From: Marinobacter sp.
GTDB lineage: Bacteria > Pseudomonadota > Gammaproteobacteria > Pseudomonadales > Oleiphilaceae
Reading direction: 5' to 3'
Length of the DNA: 64,000 nucleotides
Assembly: GCA_014359475.1 (NCBI GenBank)
Contig: JACIZI010000002.1
Span: 124,001-188,000, forward strand
Below, one piece after another: positions 8,397 to 17,521 of the stretch. The first letter of the stretch is position 1. Every line of letters starts with the position of its first letter. A program made the translations under genes and the position numbers. The notes below the pieces were generated by a model. It saw only the letters and a list, made by a program, of their open reading frames with translations. It did no database searches and was not told the DNA's origin.

Positions 8397-9842
8397 ATGC
8401 AGGCCGTTGAGCAGCACCCCTATGTGGACCAGATTCTCTCGCCGATCGAGGGTGAGAACCCCATGGGCGAAAGTCTGATGGACGATCCGGCGATGGAGTT
8501 TCTGGACAACGAGATCATGAAAGTGGGCTCCCTGGCCCATACCGGTATCGAGTGGAGCAAGGTCGAGAGCGAATCCCTGCGGTTGCTGGCGGATCAGAGC
8601 AAGGACCTGAAAGTGTTGGGTTTCCTGCTTTTGTGCCTGCAGCGGGGCGGCAGTGGTGAACGTTTTGCCCTGTCCCTGTATCTGCTGGGTCAGGTGCTGG
8701 ACAGCTGGTGGGAAGAGGCCTGGCCCTATCCCGGTGAGCGGGGCAAACGGGCCCGCAAGATGCTGTTCAACCAGATCCTGCAGCGCGCTGCCGGGGAGGT
8801 GTCGGGCCTGTCATTCGATGGCGGAGTCGGGGATGGCCGCCAGTATTGCCTGGATCGCATCGCCGCCCTGAACGATCAGGCTGCCAGCAGGGAGCTGCCG
8901 GACGATCTGCTGTTTGATCTGCGCCGGGGCGTGGAGAAGCTTCCTGCCGTCGGTGAAGCACAGCCAGAGCCAGCGGCTGCCAGCCCGGCCGGTGAGTCAA
9001 ACAAGCCCCGGGAGAGTTCCGGGAACAGCGGAAGCCAGCCGGCAGCGACCCGGGCCACCGCCTCACTGGGCAACCTCAGCCTGGATCCCGGCAACGAGCG
9101 GGCCACCCGGCAGAGCCTGTTGAAGGTGGCCGATCTGCTGAACGAACTGAACCCGGAGGATCCCCTGGGCTACCAGATGCGTCGCTATGCCATCTGGCAG
9201 AACATCTCCGCGCTGCCGCCGACCCGGGACGGCGTGAAAACCGATCTGGCTGCGGTCAGCGCTGACCGGGTGGCCGAGTACCGGGATGCTCTGGCAAAGC
9301 AGCCGGGTCAGGCCCTGTGGCAGCGCATCGAGCAAAGCCTGTCGGTCAGTCCCTTCTGGCTGGAGGGGCACTGGCTGAGTGCGCAGGTGGCCCGGGCGCT
9401 GGATCTGGATGGCTGTGCCGAAGCCATCCGGGTCGCGGTCAAGGGCTTTATGGAGCGACTGCCGGATCTGGAAAAACTGACCTTCAACGACGGCACGCCG
9501 TTTTTCCCGAAAGAAGCGATGGAGTGGCTGTATTCGGCACCGTCCGGTGGGGGCGCGACGGCCGGAGCCAGCCCCTGGGAGCAGGCCTATGAGCAGGCCC
9601 GGGAGCTGGCCGGCCAGAAAGACCTGAACGCTGCCATGAAACTGATGGATGCAGGGTTGGCCGAGGCCCGGGAACCCCGCAGCCGGTTCTACTGGCGGTT
9701 GATGAGCGCCCGTCTGTTGCGGGACAGCGGTCTGGAATCCCTGGCCAGCCAGCAGATGAAAGACCTGAAGGAACAGACACAGGCTCTGGCCCTGGAAGAC
9801 TGGGAGCCGGGTCTGATGGCAACACTGGACAGACTGAGCTGA
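8397..9842 (+). CDS. tssA: T6SS cap/assembly protein TssA (ImpA family)
   Basis: A 481-residue protein from the ATG at 8397. A GTG six bases earlier is in frame, but it would sit only one base from the AAGAGG ribosome site, while the ATG has a normal seven-base spacing. The N-terminal ImpA_N domain (P-I-E-G-E-N-P-M-G-E-S, with W-S-K-V at the end of its helix) is clear. A low-complexity Ala/Pro/Ser/Asn linker near residues 180-220 leads to a conserved middle part and a Trp-rich C-terminal region. TssA proteins initiate and cap the growing tail tube and sheath at the baseplate or the distal end. Confidence 0.93.
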   Translation: MQAVEQHPYVDQILSPIEGENPMGESLMDDPAMEFLDNEIMKVGSLAHTGIEWSKVESESLRLLADQSKDLKVLGFLLLCLQRGGSGERFALSLYLLGQVLDSWWEEAWPYPGERGKRARKMLFNQILQRAAGEVSGLSFDGGVGDGRQYCLDRIAALNDQAASRELPDDLLFDLRRGVEKLPAVGEAQPEPAAASPAGESNKPRESSGNSGSQPAATRATASLGNLSLDPGNERATRQSLLKVADLLNELNPEDPLGYQMRRYAIWQNISALPPTRDGVKTDLAAVSADRVAEYRDALAKQPGQALWQRIEQSLSVSPFWLEGHWLSAQVARALDLDGCAEAIRVAVKGFMERLPDLEKLTFNDGTPFFPKEAMEWLYSAPSGGGATAGASPWEQAYEQARELAGQKDLNAAMKLMDAGLAEAREPRSRFYWRLMSARLLRDSGLESLASQQMKDLKEQTQALALEDWEPGLMATLDRLS

Positions 9843-9908
9843 TGGCGGGCCGTCAGCGGAAAACCCGTTGGCCGGCTCCGATTACGGAATACGACAGGAA
9901 TGGAAACC

Positions 9909-12900
9909 ATGTGGAGAAGAGCCCTATATTTCGGCAAAAAAGCACTGCCCTATGTGAGCAGCGCCGCCCCGGTTGTGATTGTGCTGGGGCTGGTGGTACT
10001 GATGGCCCTCACCTGGTGGCTGGGGCCACGGCTGGAGATTGGCGGCGCCTATCCGCTGGCTGCATGGCAGACCCGAGCGCTGGTAAGCCTGGGCATCCTG
10101 CTGGTGCTGGTGGTGATGTGGGGTATGGCGCTGGCCCGTAAACTGGGCAAGGCCAAACAGGTCGAGGCGCAACAAAAGAAGGAAGAGGAAGACCCGATTC
10201 TGCCCATGGAACGCCGCCAGCAGCGCTTGCTGGATCGCCAGCTTGCCTCCCTGAAGAGCAATCTGCCGGGGCGCAAGGGCATCTATCGCCTGCCCTGGTA
10301 CCTGGTGATGGGCCTGGAGAATGCCGGCAAGACATCCCTGATCCAGCGCTCCGGCCAGACCTTTACCCTGACCAACGTCACTCGCAACAATCGGGGGGAG
10401 CGCAATGCCTTCGGCTTTGAATGGTGGGTCGGCGACCACGGGGTGCTGATTGATCCGGACGGGGAGCTTGTGAGCCAGAATTCCGGTGAAGGCACCCAGT
10501 CTGACGTGCAGCGCCGCCTGTGGCAGCATTTCGTCGACTGGCTGGAGAATAATCGCCCGCAGCGGCCCCTCAACGGGGTCATCCTGACCGTGGATGTGGC
10601 CCGCCTGAGCCGCGGCAGCGAACAGCAGCGCCGCAGTGATGCCATTGCCCTGCGCACCCGCCTGCGAGAGCTGATTGAACAGCTCGGTTCCCGGCTGCCG
10701 GTGTATGTCAGCTTTACCAAGATGGATCTGCTGTACGGTTTCAGTACCTTTGTTCGGGGTCTGTCGAAGACCGAGAAGGAGCAGCCCCTGGGCTTCACCT
10801 TCCGGCTGGAGGACCAGCAGGATCCGGACCACTGGCTGGCGGAGTTCGAGCAGCAGTTCAGCGAGTTTGCCGAACGACTGTCAGACCGTCTGCCGGAACG
10901 GCTTGCCGGTGTGCGGGACAGTGAAGATCGCATGGCGGCCTATTCCTTTACCCGTCAGGTAGCCGGTCTGCGCCCGCTGCTGTCGGCCTTCCTGGAAGAC
11001 CTGTTGTCCGCCGATGTGTTTTCCACCCCGGCGCTGGTGCGCGGTGCCTACTTTACTTCGGTGCTGCAGGAAGGTGTGCCGGAGGATCCGTTTGTCGCTG
11101 CCGCCGCTGCCAGCTACCAGCTGGCGGGTCCGATCCAGCCGGCCCAGCGTAATGGCCAGTCATCCAGTCTGTTTACGCCTGCGCTGTTTACCCGGGTCAT
11201 CTACCCGGAGGCGGGGCTGGCCGGGGACAACCGGCGGGTGGTGTCCCGCCGTCGTCGCAAGGTGGCCGCGGCTGCCGTGGTGGCCCTGGCCGCCGGCCTG
11301 GGCATGACCGCCGGCTGGCAGCACTACTTCATCAAGAATGCGGAGGCGGCTGCCTCGGTGGAAGCCCGGGTACAGAACTTTATCGACAACTGGCGGCCAA
11401 TCGGCTTCGAGCCGGATATTACCGGCCAGAACCTGCTTGACCCGCTGGATGAACTGCGTGAAGCAACCCTGGCATTCGGTGACTACCGGGAGGAATGGAC
11501 CCGGGTGGCGGATATGGGGCTTTACCAGGGACACAAGGTCGGGCCGCTGGCGGAAGAATCCTATCTGGATATGCTGGCCTACCAATACCTGCCGGCGCTG
11601 ATGATGGGTGTGATGAATGAGATGAGTCAGGCACCGGAAGAAAGTTCCGAGCGTCTCGGTCACCTGCGGGTACTGCGAATGTTGTACGATGCCAGCGGCC
11701 GGCGCATGGACATTGTTACCGACTATATGGAGCGTTACTGGCAGAAATCCTTTCCTGGCCAGCGGGGCGTTCAGGAGCGTTTGGCGGATCACCTGGCGTA
11801 TGCGCTCAGGCATGTCGATCTGGCCAGTCGGGTGGAGCAGGGTGATACCACTGCCGACATGGTGCTGGCGCCTTTCCGCAGCAGCGTGCAGTGGGCCCAG
11901 AACGATCTTGGTCGTATTCCCACCACTGAGCGGGTTTATCAGGATCTGGTCAGGGAAGCGCGGTCAGAATTCCGGGCTCCGCTGGATGTGGCCCGTGAAT
12001 CCGGCCCTGCTTTTGGCTCTGTCTTTATTCGTCTGGATGAGCACGGTGAGCCTCTCATAGAGGAGCCCGCGAGCATGGGTGATCCCCTGGTGATTCCATC
12101 CCTGTTGACCCGGGAAGGCCTGGAAACCTGGTTTACCCACAAGTCCGGTTCGGTCACTGAGCTGGCGCTGGTGGATGCCTGGGTGCTGGGCCGCCGGGGT
12201 GATGTGAATTTCAGTGAGGCGGATGAAGCCCGGCTCAGGGCCCGGCTGCAGGACCTGTACGCGCGCAATTATGTGGAAGTCTGGCGCGAGGCGGTTACCC
12301 GGCTGGATGTGCACCGCTTTGACGACCTGAACCACGGGGTGCGTATTCTGGAAAGCCTGACCAGTGGCCATGAGCCGCTGGGCCGTTTCCTGCGCCAGGT
12401 GGAACACAACACCCGGCTGATTCCGGCTCCCGGTAACGGTGAAGAGCAGGCGGCTGCCCGCAAACTGGCGGAACAGTCTCCCCACTACCGGATGATGCAG
12501 GAGATCGAGCGCCAGTTTGCCGAGCTGAACCAGCTGCTGGAAAAACGGGGTGACAATCCGACCGGTCTGGAGCAGATCATGGAAGTGCTGACCGGCCTGC
12601 ACGGCTACCTGCGCAACATCCAGGAAGCCCCGGACCGGGGCAAGGCCGCACTGGCGGCGGCGCGGGCCCGGATGGGGCTGCAGGGTGCCGACCCGATCTT
12701 CACCCTGGAGCGTCTGGCAGCCAACCAGCCGGCACCGCTGGACCGCATGTTGTCCAGGCTGGCCAATGAGAGCTGGCGGGTCATTCTCGACAATGCCGTG
12801 GCCCAGCTTGAGCGCCAGTGGTACCAGGAGGTGTACCAGCCGTTCCAGCAGACCCTGGCCAGACACTATCCGTTTGATCCGGGAGCCGGTCGCGACGCGG

Positions 12901-13499
12901 CCCTGCAGGATTTTGAACGGTTTTTTGCGCCGGACGGGGTACTGGACGGTTTCTACAAGGAAAACCTCAAGCTGTTCCTGGAAGATCACCCGGAGCATGT
13001 CAGCAATTCCCGGCGCGCAAGCCTGGTGCGCCGGGATGTGCGGGCTGCGCTGGCCAGGGCAGAGGAAATCCGCCGCGCCTACTTCACCCGGGGCGGCAGC
13101 CTGGACGTGGAGTTTGCCCTGGAGCCCCTGAACCTGTCCGCCAACAAGCGGCGCAGTGTGGTGAATATGGATGGTCAGCTGGTGGAGTTCAGTCATGGCC
13201 CCAGCCAGAGTATTCCGCTGGTATGGCCCAATACCCTGCGGGATTCCGTGGAAAGCCGGATTACCCTGGTGCCGATCCAGGTCAACCGGTCACCTCGCAG
13301 TATAACCACCAGCGGTCCCTGGGCGCTGTTCCGCCTGCTGGACAAGGCGGATATTACCGGGGTCAGCAACAGTGCGGTGGATGTGAAGTTCCAGCTGGAC
13401 AGTGGTGAAATGCGTTACCGCCTGCACGCCGCCAGCAACACCAATCCCTTCACCCGGCAAATGCTGGCGGGCTACCAGATTCCCCGCAGCCTGTACTGA
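9909..13499 (+). CDS. tssM: T6SS membrane core protein TssM (IcmF)
   Basis: About 1196 residues, full family length. Two transmembrane helices lie near the N-terminus, then a cytoplasmic NTPase-like domain with an intact Walker A (G-L-E-N-A-G-K-T, near 134-141), a third transmembrane helix around 450-470 after an R-R-R-R-K basic stretch, and the long periplasmic IcmF/TssM C-terminal region that binds TssJ. An in-frame ATG also exists at 9900, but it touches the AGGA ribosome site. The ATG at 9909 has nine-base spacing and is preferred. The 66-base gap after tssA has no promoter I can recognise, so it likely shares the transcript. Confidence 0.95.
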   Translation: MWRRALYFGKKALPYVSSAAPVVIVLGLVVLMALTWWLGPRLEIGGAYPLAAWQTRALVSLGILLVLVVMWGMALARKLGKAKQVEAQQKKEEEDPILPMERRQQRLLDRQLASLKSNLPGRKGIYRLPWYLVMGLENAGKTSLIQRSGQTFTLTNVTRNNRGERNAFGFEWWVGDHGVLIDPDGELVSQNSGEGTQSDVQRRLWQHFVDWLENNRPQRPLNGVILTVDVARLSRGSEQQRRSDAIALRTRLRELIEQLGSRLPVYVSFTKMDLLYGFSTFVRGLSKTEKEQPLGFTFRLEDQQDPDHWLAEFEQQFSEFAERLSDRLPERLAGVRDSEDRMAAYSFTRQVAGLRPLLSAFLEDLLSADVFSTPALVRGAYFTSVLQEGVPEDPFVAAAAASYQLAGPIQPAQRNGQSSSLFTPALFTRVIYPEAGLAGDNRRVVSRRRRKVAAAAVVALAAGLGMTAGWQHYFIKNAEAAASVEARVQNFIDNWRPIGFEPDITGQNLLDPLDELREATLAFGDYREEWTRVADMGLYQGHKVGPLAEESYLDMLAYQYLPALMMGVMNEMSQAPEESSERLGHLRVLRMLYDASGRRMDIVTDYMERYWQKSFPGQRGVQERLADHLAYALRHVDLASRVEQGDTTADMVLAPFRSSVQWAQNDLGRIPTTERVYQDLVREARSEFRAPLDVARESGPAFGSVFIRLDEHGEPLIEEPASMGDPLVIPSLLTREGLETWFTHKSGSVTELALVDAWVLGRRGDVNFSEADEARLRARLQDLYARNYVEVWREAVTRLDVHRFDDLNHGVRILESLTSGHEPLGRFLRQVEHNTRLIPAPGNGEEQAAARKLAEQSPHYRMMQEIERQFAELNQLLEKRGDNPTGLEQIMEVLTGLHGYLRNIQEAPDRGKAALAAARARMGLQGADPIFTLERLAANQPAPLDRMLSRLANESWRVILDNAVAQLERQWYQEVYQPFQQTLARHYPFDPGAGRDAALQDFERFFAPDGVLDGFYKENLKLFLEDHPEHVSNSRRASLVRRDVRAALARAEEIRRAYFTRGGSLDVEFALEPLNLSANKRRSVVNMDGQLVEFSHGPSQSIPLVWPNTLRDSVESRITLVPIQVNRSPRSITTSGPWALFRLLDKADITGVSNSAVDVKFQLDSGEMRYRLHAASNTNPFTRQMLAGYQIPRSLY

Positions 13500-13507
13500 T
13501 GCCAGGG

Positions 13508-13534
13508 CACCGGGTAGGCAGTGCCTGCCCGGTG
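13508..13534 (+). terminator. Strong hairpin after tssM, probable end of the T6SS transcript
   Basis: Two 13-base arms (left C-A-C-C-G-G-G-T-A-G-G-C-A) pair with only one G-U wobble around a very short loop, starting nine bases after the tssM stop. The U-tract is weak (GTGTTTGCC), so it may act with Rho or as an RNA-stabilising 3' end rather than as a perfect intrinsic terminator. Confidence 0.5.
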
Positions 13535-13577
13535 TTTGCCATGGCCCGCAAGTTTCAGAAAAACGTCATGCGCCTGT

Positions 13578-13605
13578 CACCCGGTCACGTAACACTGACC
13601 GGGTG
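13578..13605. repeat. Perfect 10-bp inverted repeat before the GDPD gene
   Basis: CACCCGGTCA and TGACCGGGTG flank an eight-base loop, 28 bases before the phosphodiesterase ATG. It is either a second part of the tssM terminator or an operator/5'-UTR hairpin of the downstream gene. The sequence does not decide between these. Confidence 0.6.
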
Positions 13606-13632
13606 TTATCATTCATCAACAAGGAGCTTGTT

Positions 13633-14961
13633 ATGACGTTACGCCTGCTGATATCCATTGTATTCACGTCTGCCCTGGTGGGGATGGCCTCCACCGCAAC
13701 GGCAGCCCTCGATCATCCGGGTCACGGCCAGCAATGGTCTGCGCCGGGGCTGGAGAAGCTCAAGCACATCCGCGATGAGGTCCGTCGCAAGCTGCACCAG
13801 TCCCGCGGGGAGCCAGCCCAACTCGGGCCTCGTCCCCTCTGGCTGGTGGAAACCATGGCGGACAGCCCCCTGAAAGACAAGCTTCAGTCCTGTGCCTCCG
13901 ATCCCATGTATACCAGTGAGTTTTCCATCGGACACCGCGGTGCCCCCCTGCAGTTTCCGGAGCACACGCTCGAGGGGTATGTGGCCGCAGCACAGATGGG
14001 GGCCGGGGTTATAGAGTGTGATGTAGCCTTCACCAAGGATCGCCAACTGGTCTGCCGCCATTCCCAGGCAGACCTGCACACCACCACCAACATCGTCACG
14101 ATTCCCGAGCTCAATGCCAAGTGTACTCAGCCGTTTGTGCCAGCTGATCCGGAGAACGGTATCGAAGCACAGGCGGAATGCCGCACCAGCGACATCACCC
14201 TGGAAGAATTCAAGTCCCTCAAGGGCAAGATGGATGCCTATAACCCGATGGCCACCACCCCGGAAGAGTATCTGGGTGGCACCGCCAACTGGCGCACTGA
14301 TCTGTACGCCTCCCAGGGTACCCTGCTGAGCCACCGGGAGAGCATCGAGCTGTTTCGGGCGCTGGGCGTACAGTTCACCCCGGAACTGAAAACCCCGGTT
14401 GTCGACATGCCTTTTGAAGGGGGCTACAGCCAGCAGGACTATGCCCGACAGATGCTCCAGGATTACGTGGATGCCGGTGTGGATCCACGGGATGTCTGGC
14501 CGCAATCATTCCGGCTTGACGATGTGTTGTTCTGGGTGAACGAGATGCCGGCATTCGGTCGTCAGGCGGTGTTTCTTGACGAGCAACCGATCACCGACGC
14601 GAACAGCTCCCTGGCCGCCATGGAACAACTCGTCCGGCAGGGCGTGAATGTATTGGCACCGGCCCTGTGGAAAATGCTGACTCTGGACGGCAACGGCGAA
14701 ATCGTTGCTTCCGAATATGCCCGCAATGCCCGCATCGCGGGTCTTGACCTGATCGCCTGGACTGTGGAGCGAAGCGGCCCCCTGGCCACCGGCGGTGGCT
14801 GGTATTACCAGACCGTGACCGATGCCATCGACCGGGATGGCGATGTGTTTGAGGTGATCGATGTGCTGGCCCGGGATGTGGGTGTACGGGGCATTTTCTC
14901 CGACTGGCCGGCCACCGTTACCTACTACGCTAACTGCATGGGACCGCGCCGCGGACGTTGA
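13633..14961 (+). CDS. Secreted glycerophosphodiester phosphodiesterase family protein
   Basis: A 442-residue GDPD-fold enzyme expected to hydrolyse glycerophosphodiesters to glycerol 3-phosphate and an alcohol in the periplasm. The ATG at 13633 follows an AAGGAG site and begins a clear signal peptide (cleavage after T-A-T-A-A). The catalytic H-R-G-A-P motif starts at His101, followed by P-E-H-T and the metal-binding E-C-D-V-A-F motif. Several cysteines in the mature protein could form disulphides, consistent with export. It lies directly after the T6SS run, but two hairpins separate it and it has a Sec signal, so I regard it as a nutrient-scavenging enzyme rather than a T6SS effector. Confidence 0.85.
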   Translation: MTLRLLISIVFTSALVGMASTATAALDHPGHGQQWSAPGLEKLKHIRDEVRRKLHQSRGEPAQLGPRPLWLVETMADSPLKDKLQSCASDPMYTSEFSIGHRGAPLQFPEHTLEGYVAAAQMGAGVIECDVAFTKDRQLVCRHSQADLHTTTNIVTIPELNAKCTQPFVPADPENGIEAQAECRTSDITLEEFKSLKGKMDAYNPMATTPEEYLGGTANWRTDLYASQGTLLSHRESIELFRALGVQFTPELKTPVVDMPFEGGYSQQDYARQMLQDYVDAGVDPRDVWPQSFRLDDVLFWVNEMPAFGRQAVFLDEQPITDANSSLAAMEQLVRQGVNVLAPALWKMLTLDGNGEIVASEYARNARIAGLDLIAWTVERSGPLATGGGWYYQTVTDAIDRDGDVFEVIDVLARDVGVRGIFSDWPATVTYYANCMGPRRGR

Positions 14962-15123
14962 TGGTTGACCCTCAGACCGGGCTTTGTGCGATTTTTCACC
15001 CAACCTTTCCTGCGGGAATAGCGTTGTGCTGCACAAGGAACGGTATGAGGGTTTTACGGTTTTTGATCAACGCTGAACGTTCCGGGAAAAGGTACATGAA
15101 GGGAGAGTGAACAGACCGTAGTC

Positions 15124-15143
15124 CGGGTTTAACCCAAAACCCG
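15124..15143 (+). terminator. Terminator-like hairpin after the GDPD gene
   Basis: Seven-base arms (CGGGTTT and AAACCCG) around a six-base loop, followed by CAATTTTG. It lies 160 bases after the phosphodiesterase stop and about 95 bases before the next start, so it may end the first gene. The T-tract is short. Confidence 0.4.
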
Positions 15144-15170
15144 CAATTTTGTCGGTAGGGTGAAATGGTG

Positions 15171-15190
15171 ATCGGGGTCACATTCCCGAT
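15171..15190. repeat. Short inverted repeat upstream of the beta-barrel gene
   Basis: ATCGGG and CCCGAT with an eight-base spacer, about 45 bases before the ATG of the small outer-membrane protein. It could be a leader hairpin or a regulator site; nothing visible identifies a binding protein. Confidence 0.35.
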
Positions 15191-15236
15191 ATGCGATTCT
15201 AACCCGAACATTCTCAGCCCAGGAGGGGAGAAGGTT

Positions 15237-15818
15237 ATGAACAATCCGAGCAAAATTGCGTACGCCACCATTCTGACTTCCGCCATGCTTTCGGCACCGG
15301 CGGTCTGGGCACAGGACAACGGTACCGCCCGGGACAGCTCAGGGCTCTATATCGGCGGCAGTTACGGCGGTTACAAGGCCCATGAGGGCGAGTTCGAAGA
15401 CGAGAACGATCTGTTTGGTGCATCCGTGGGTTACCAGTTCAACCCGTATTTTGCCCTGGAGGCAGACTACATTGATTTCGGCAATTTCGGTGAGGACGAG
15501 GTTGAAGGCAAACTCAAGGGCGTGGGCCTGGGGCTGATTGGTCGTCTGCCGGTGACCGACAGCTTCGGGATCTACGGCAAGGCCGGTGCCTTTGCGTCCG
15601 CCTTCGATGTGGAAGCCTTCGACGAAGATGAAACGTACGATGAAGTCTCACCCTTCGTGGGGGCCGGTGTGGATTTCCGTGTCACTCAGCACGTCAGCGC
15701 TTTCGCCGAGTATGACTATTACAACGTCGATATCGACGAGAGTGACTTCAATGGTCAGGTGAGTGATGATGGCCCCCGGTTTGATACTGCCCGGGCCGGT
15801 GTCCGCTTCCAGTTCTGA
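15237..15818 (+). CDS. Small outer-membrane beta-barrel protein (OmpA/Opa-like barrel)
   Basis: A 193-residue protein with a signal peptide (cleavage after V-W-A, near residue 24) and alternating hydrophobic strands expected of an eight-stranded barrel: L-Y-I-G-G-S-Y-G-G-Y at the first strand, F-A-L-E-A-D-Y-I-D-F, and a terminal Phe in G-V-R-F-Q-F that fits recognition by the BAM machinery. Many Asp and Glu residues sit in the loops. The ATG at 15237 follows AGGAGGGGAGAAGG; earlier in-frame starts would spoil the signal peptide. No enzymatic motif is visible, and the function within the porin-like family is unknown. Confidence 0.8.
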   Translation: MNNPSKIAYATILTSAMLSAPAVWAQDNGTARDSSGLYIGGSYGGYKAHEGEFEDENDLFGASVGYQFNPYFALEADYIDFGNFGEDEVEGKLKGVGLGLIGRLPVTDSFGIYGKAGAFASAFDVEAFDEDETYDEVSPFVGAGVDFRVTQHVSAFAEYDYYNVDIDESDFNGQVSDDGPRFDTARAGVRFQF

Positions 15819-15961
15819 TCTTCTGCCCATAATTTGACCTGAATCAAACCGGCTTTCTGGTGGCCCATTGAGGCAAGCGGATGGCCGGTTTTGTCTTGTC
15901 TGACTTCAGGTAGACATTTGTATACTTCGGCCGTACAGACCTGTAACCGAGGAGCAGAACA

Positions 15962-17521
15962 ATGGGTAGTACCACTAACAAGACTGCGGTAGCCAAAGGG
16001 AACACCGGTAAAGCGATCCACAAGACGGATGTCGTTATTGTAGGGGCCGGTTTTGGCGGCCTGTGTATGGCCATCAAGTTGCAGGAGGCGGGTTACAATG
16101 ACTTCGTTATCCTGGAAAAGGCCGGCGAGGTGGGCGGTACCTGGCGTGATAACACTTATCCGGGCTGCGCCTGTGATGTGCAGTCCCACATGTATTCCTA
16201 CTCCTTCGCGGGCAAGCCGGACTGGAGTAAACGCTACGCCCCCTGGAATGAAATCCAGCAGTACATTCTGGATACCACCGAAAAATACGGGTTGCGCCAG
16301 CGGGTTGAGTTCCATCAGGAGGTGATCGCGGCGGAATACAACGATGACACTGCCCGCTGGCTGATCACCACCGAAAAGGGTGACCGCTTTGACTGCCGCT
16401 ACTGGGTACTGGCTTCCGGGCCCCTGCACGTGCCCCAGTACCCGGACCTCAAGGGGCTGGACTCGTTCCGTGGCAAGGTCTTTCACTCCGCCCGCTGGGA
16501 TCATGATTACGATTTGAAGGGCAAGAAGGTGGTGTCGATCGGCACCGGAGGCAGTGCCATCCAGTACTGCCCGGAGATTGCGCCCGAGGTGGAGCAGCTC
16601 TATGTATTCCAGCGTTCCCCCGCCTGGGTGATCCCCCGGGACGATCGGCGTTACCTGGGTATCGAGAAAAAGCTGTTTGCCCGTTTCCCGGCCCTGCGTA
16701 AGCTGCACCGGGCGCGGCTCTACTGGACCAATGAATCCCGGGTCTGGCCGATTTTCAATCCGTCCCTGGCACGCAGTCTGCAGCAGTTTGCCAAACTGTT
16801 CATTCGTCTGACGGTGCGTGACCGGGAAACCGCACGCAAGCTGACACCGGATTACACCATCGGCTGCAAGCGGGTACTCATTTCCAACAAATGGTATCCG
16901 ATGTTCAATCGCAAGAATGTTGAACTGGTGACCGGGGGCATCAGGGAAGTCCGTGAACACAGCGTGGTGACTGCCGATGGCAAGGAGCGGGAGGCAGACT
17001 GCATTATTCTGGGGACCGGTTTCCAGGTGGATCCGCGCCTCTATATGAAAGGCTTCACTCTCAAGGGCAGCGGCAAACACAGTCTGGACAAGGATTGGGC
17101 CGAGGGCGTGGAAGCCTATATGGGCACCCTGGTGCACGGCTATCCCAACATGTTCCAGTTGGTGGGCCCCAATGCGGGGCTGGGTCACAACTCCATCATT
17201 TTCATGATCGAGTGCCAGGCAGACTACATTGTCAGCCTGATGAACATGGTGGCTGCAAGGGATGTGGACTATGTGGATGTCACTGCCGGTGCCCAGGAAT
17301 CCTTCAACGAGGAAGTGGCCGAAGGCCTGAAGGATACGGTATGGACCTCCGGCTGCACCAGCTGGTATCAGCAGGCGGACGGCAAGAACTTCGCGGTCTG
17401 GCCGTTCTCCACCTGGAAATACTGGATACGTACCCGGTCTCTGAGACTCACCGATTTCCGCTTCGGTAAGGTGTCAGAAAACAAGCAGCGTCGCGCCCGT
17501 AAGGCAACCGCCGGGGCCTGA
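15962..17521 (+). CDS. Flavin-dependent Baeyer-Villiger-type monooxygenase
   Basis: A 519-residue FAD/NADPH monooxygenase. The first Rossmann motif G-A-G-F-G-G is at 28-33, followed by G-G-T-W-R-D and the P-G-C-A-C-D segment found in cyclohexanone/phenylacetone monooxygenase relatives. The Baeyer-Villiger fingerprint F-x-G-x3-H-x3-W-D is present (F-R-G-K-V-F-H-S-A-R-W-D), and a second nucleotide motif follows (G-T-G-G-S-A). Such enzymes insert oxygen next to ketones, or hydroxylate, in degradation of cyclic and long-chain compounds. The substrate cannot be read from sequence. GAGGAG precedes the ATG, and no pathway genes flank it, so it is likely a single-gene unit. Confidence 0.88.
   Translation: MGSTTNKTAVAKGNTGKAIHKTDVVIVGAGFGGLCMAIKLQEAGYNDFVILEKAGEVGGTWRDNTYPGCACDVQSHMYSYSFAGKPDWSKRYAPWNEIQQYILDTTEKYGLRQRVEFHQEVIAAEYNDDTARWLITTEKGDRFDCRYWVLASGPLHVPQYPDLKGLDSFRGKVFHSARWDHDYDLKGKKVVSIGTGGSAIQYCPEIAPEVEQLYVFQRSPAWVIPRDDRRYLGIEKKLFARFPALRKLHRARLYWTNESRVWPIFNPSLARSLQQFAKLFIRLTVRDRETARKLTPDYTIGCKRVLISNKWYPMFNRKNVELVTGGIREVREHSVVTADGKEREADCIILGTGFQVDPRLYMKGFTLKGSGKHSLDKDWAEGVEAYMGTLVHGYPNMFQLVGPNAGLGHNSIIFMIECQADYIVSLMNMVAARDVDYVDVTAGAQESFNEEVAEGLKDTVWTSGCTSWYQQADGKNFAVWPFSTWKYWIRTRSLRLTDFRFGKVSENKQRRARKATAGA

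Noticed and set aside
13633-14961. GDPD as a type VI effector
   Set aside because: It has a classical Sec signal peptide and is separated from tssM by two hairpins; there is no adjacent vgrG, PAAR or immunity-like gene.
15755-17188. 477-codon open frame antisense to the monooxygenase
   Set aside because: No domain or start signal; the + strand has the clear Rossmann and Baeyer-Villiger motifs.
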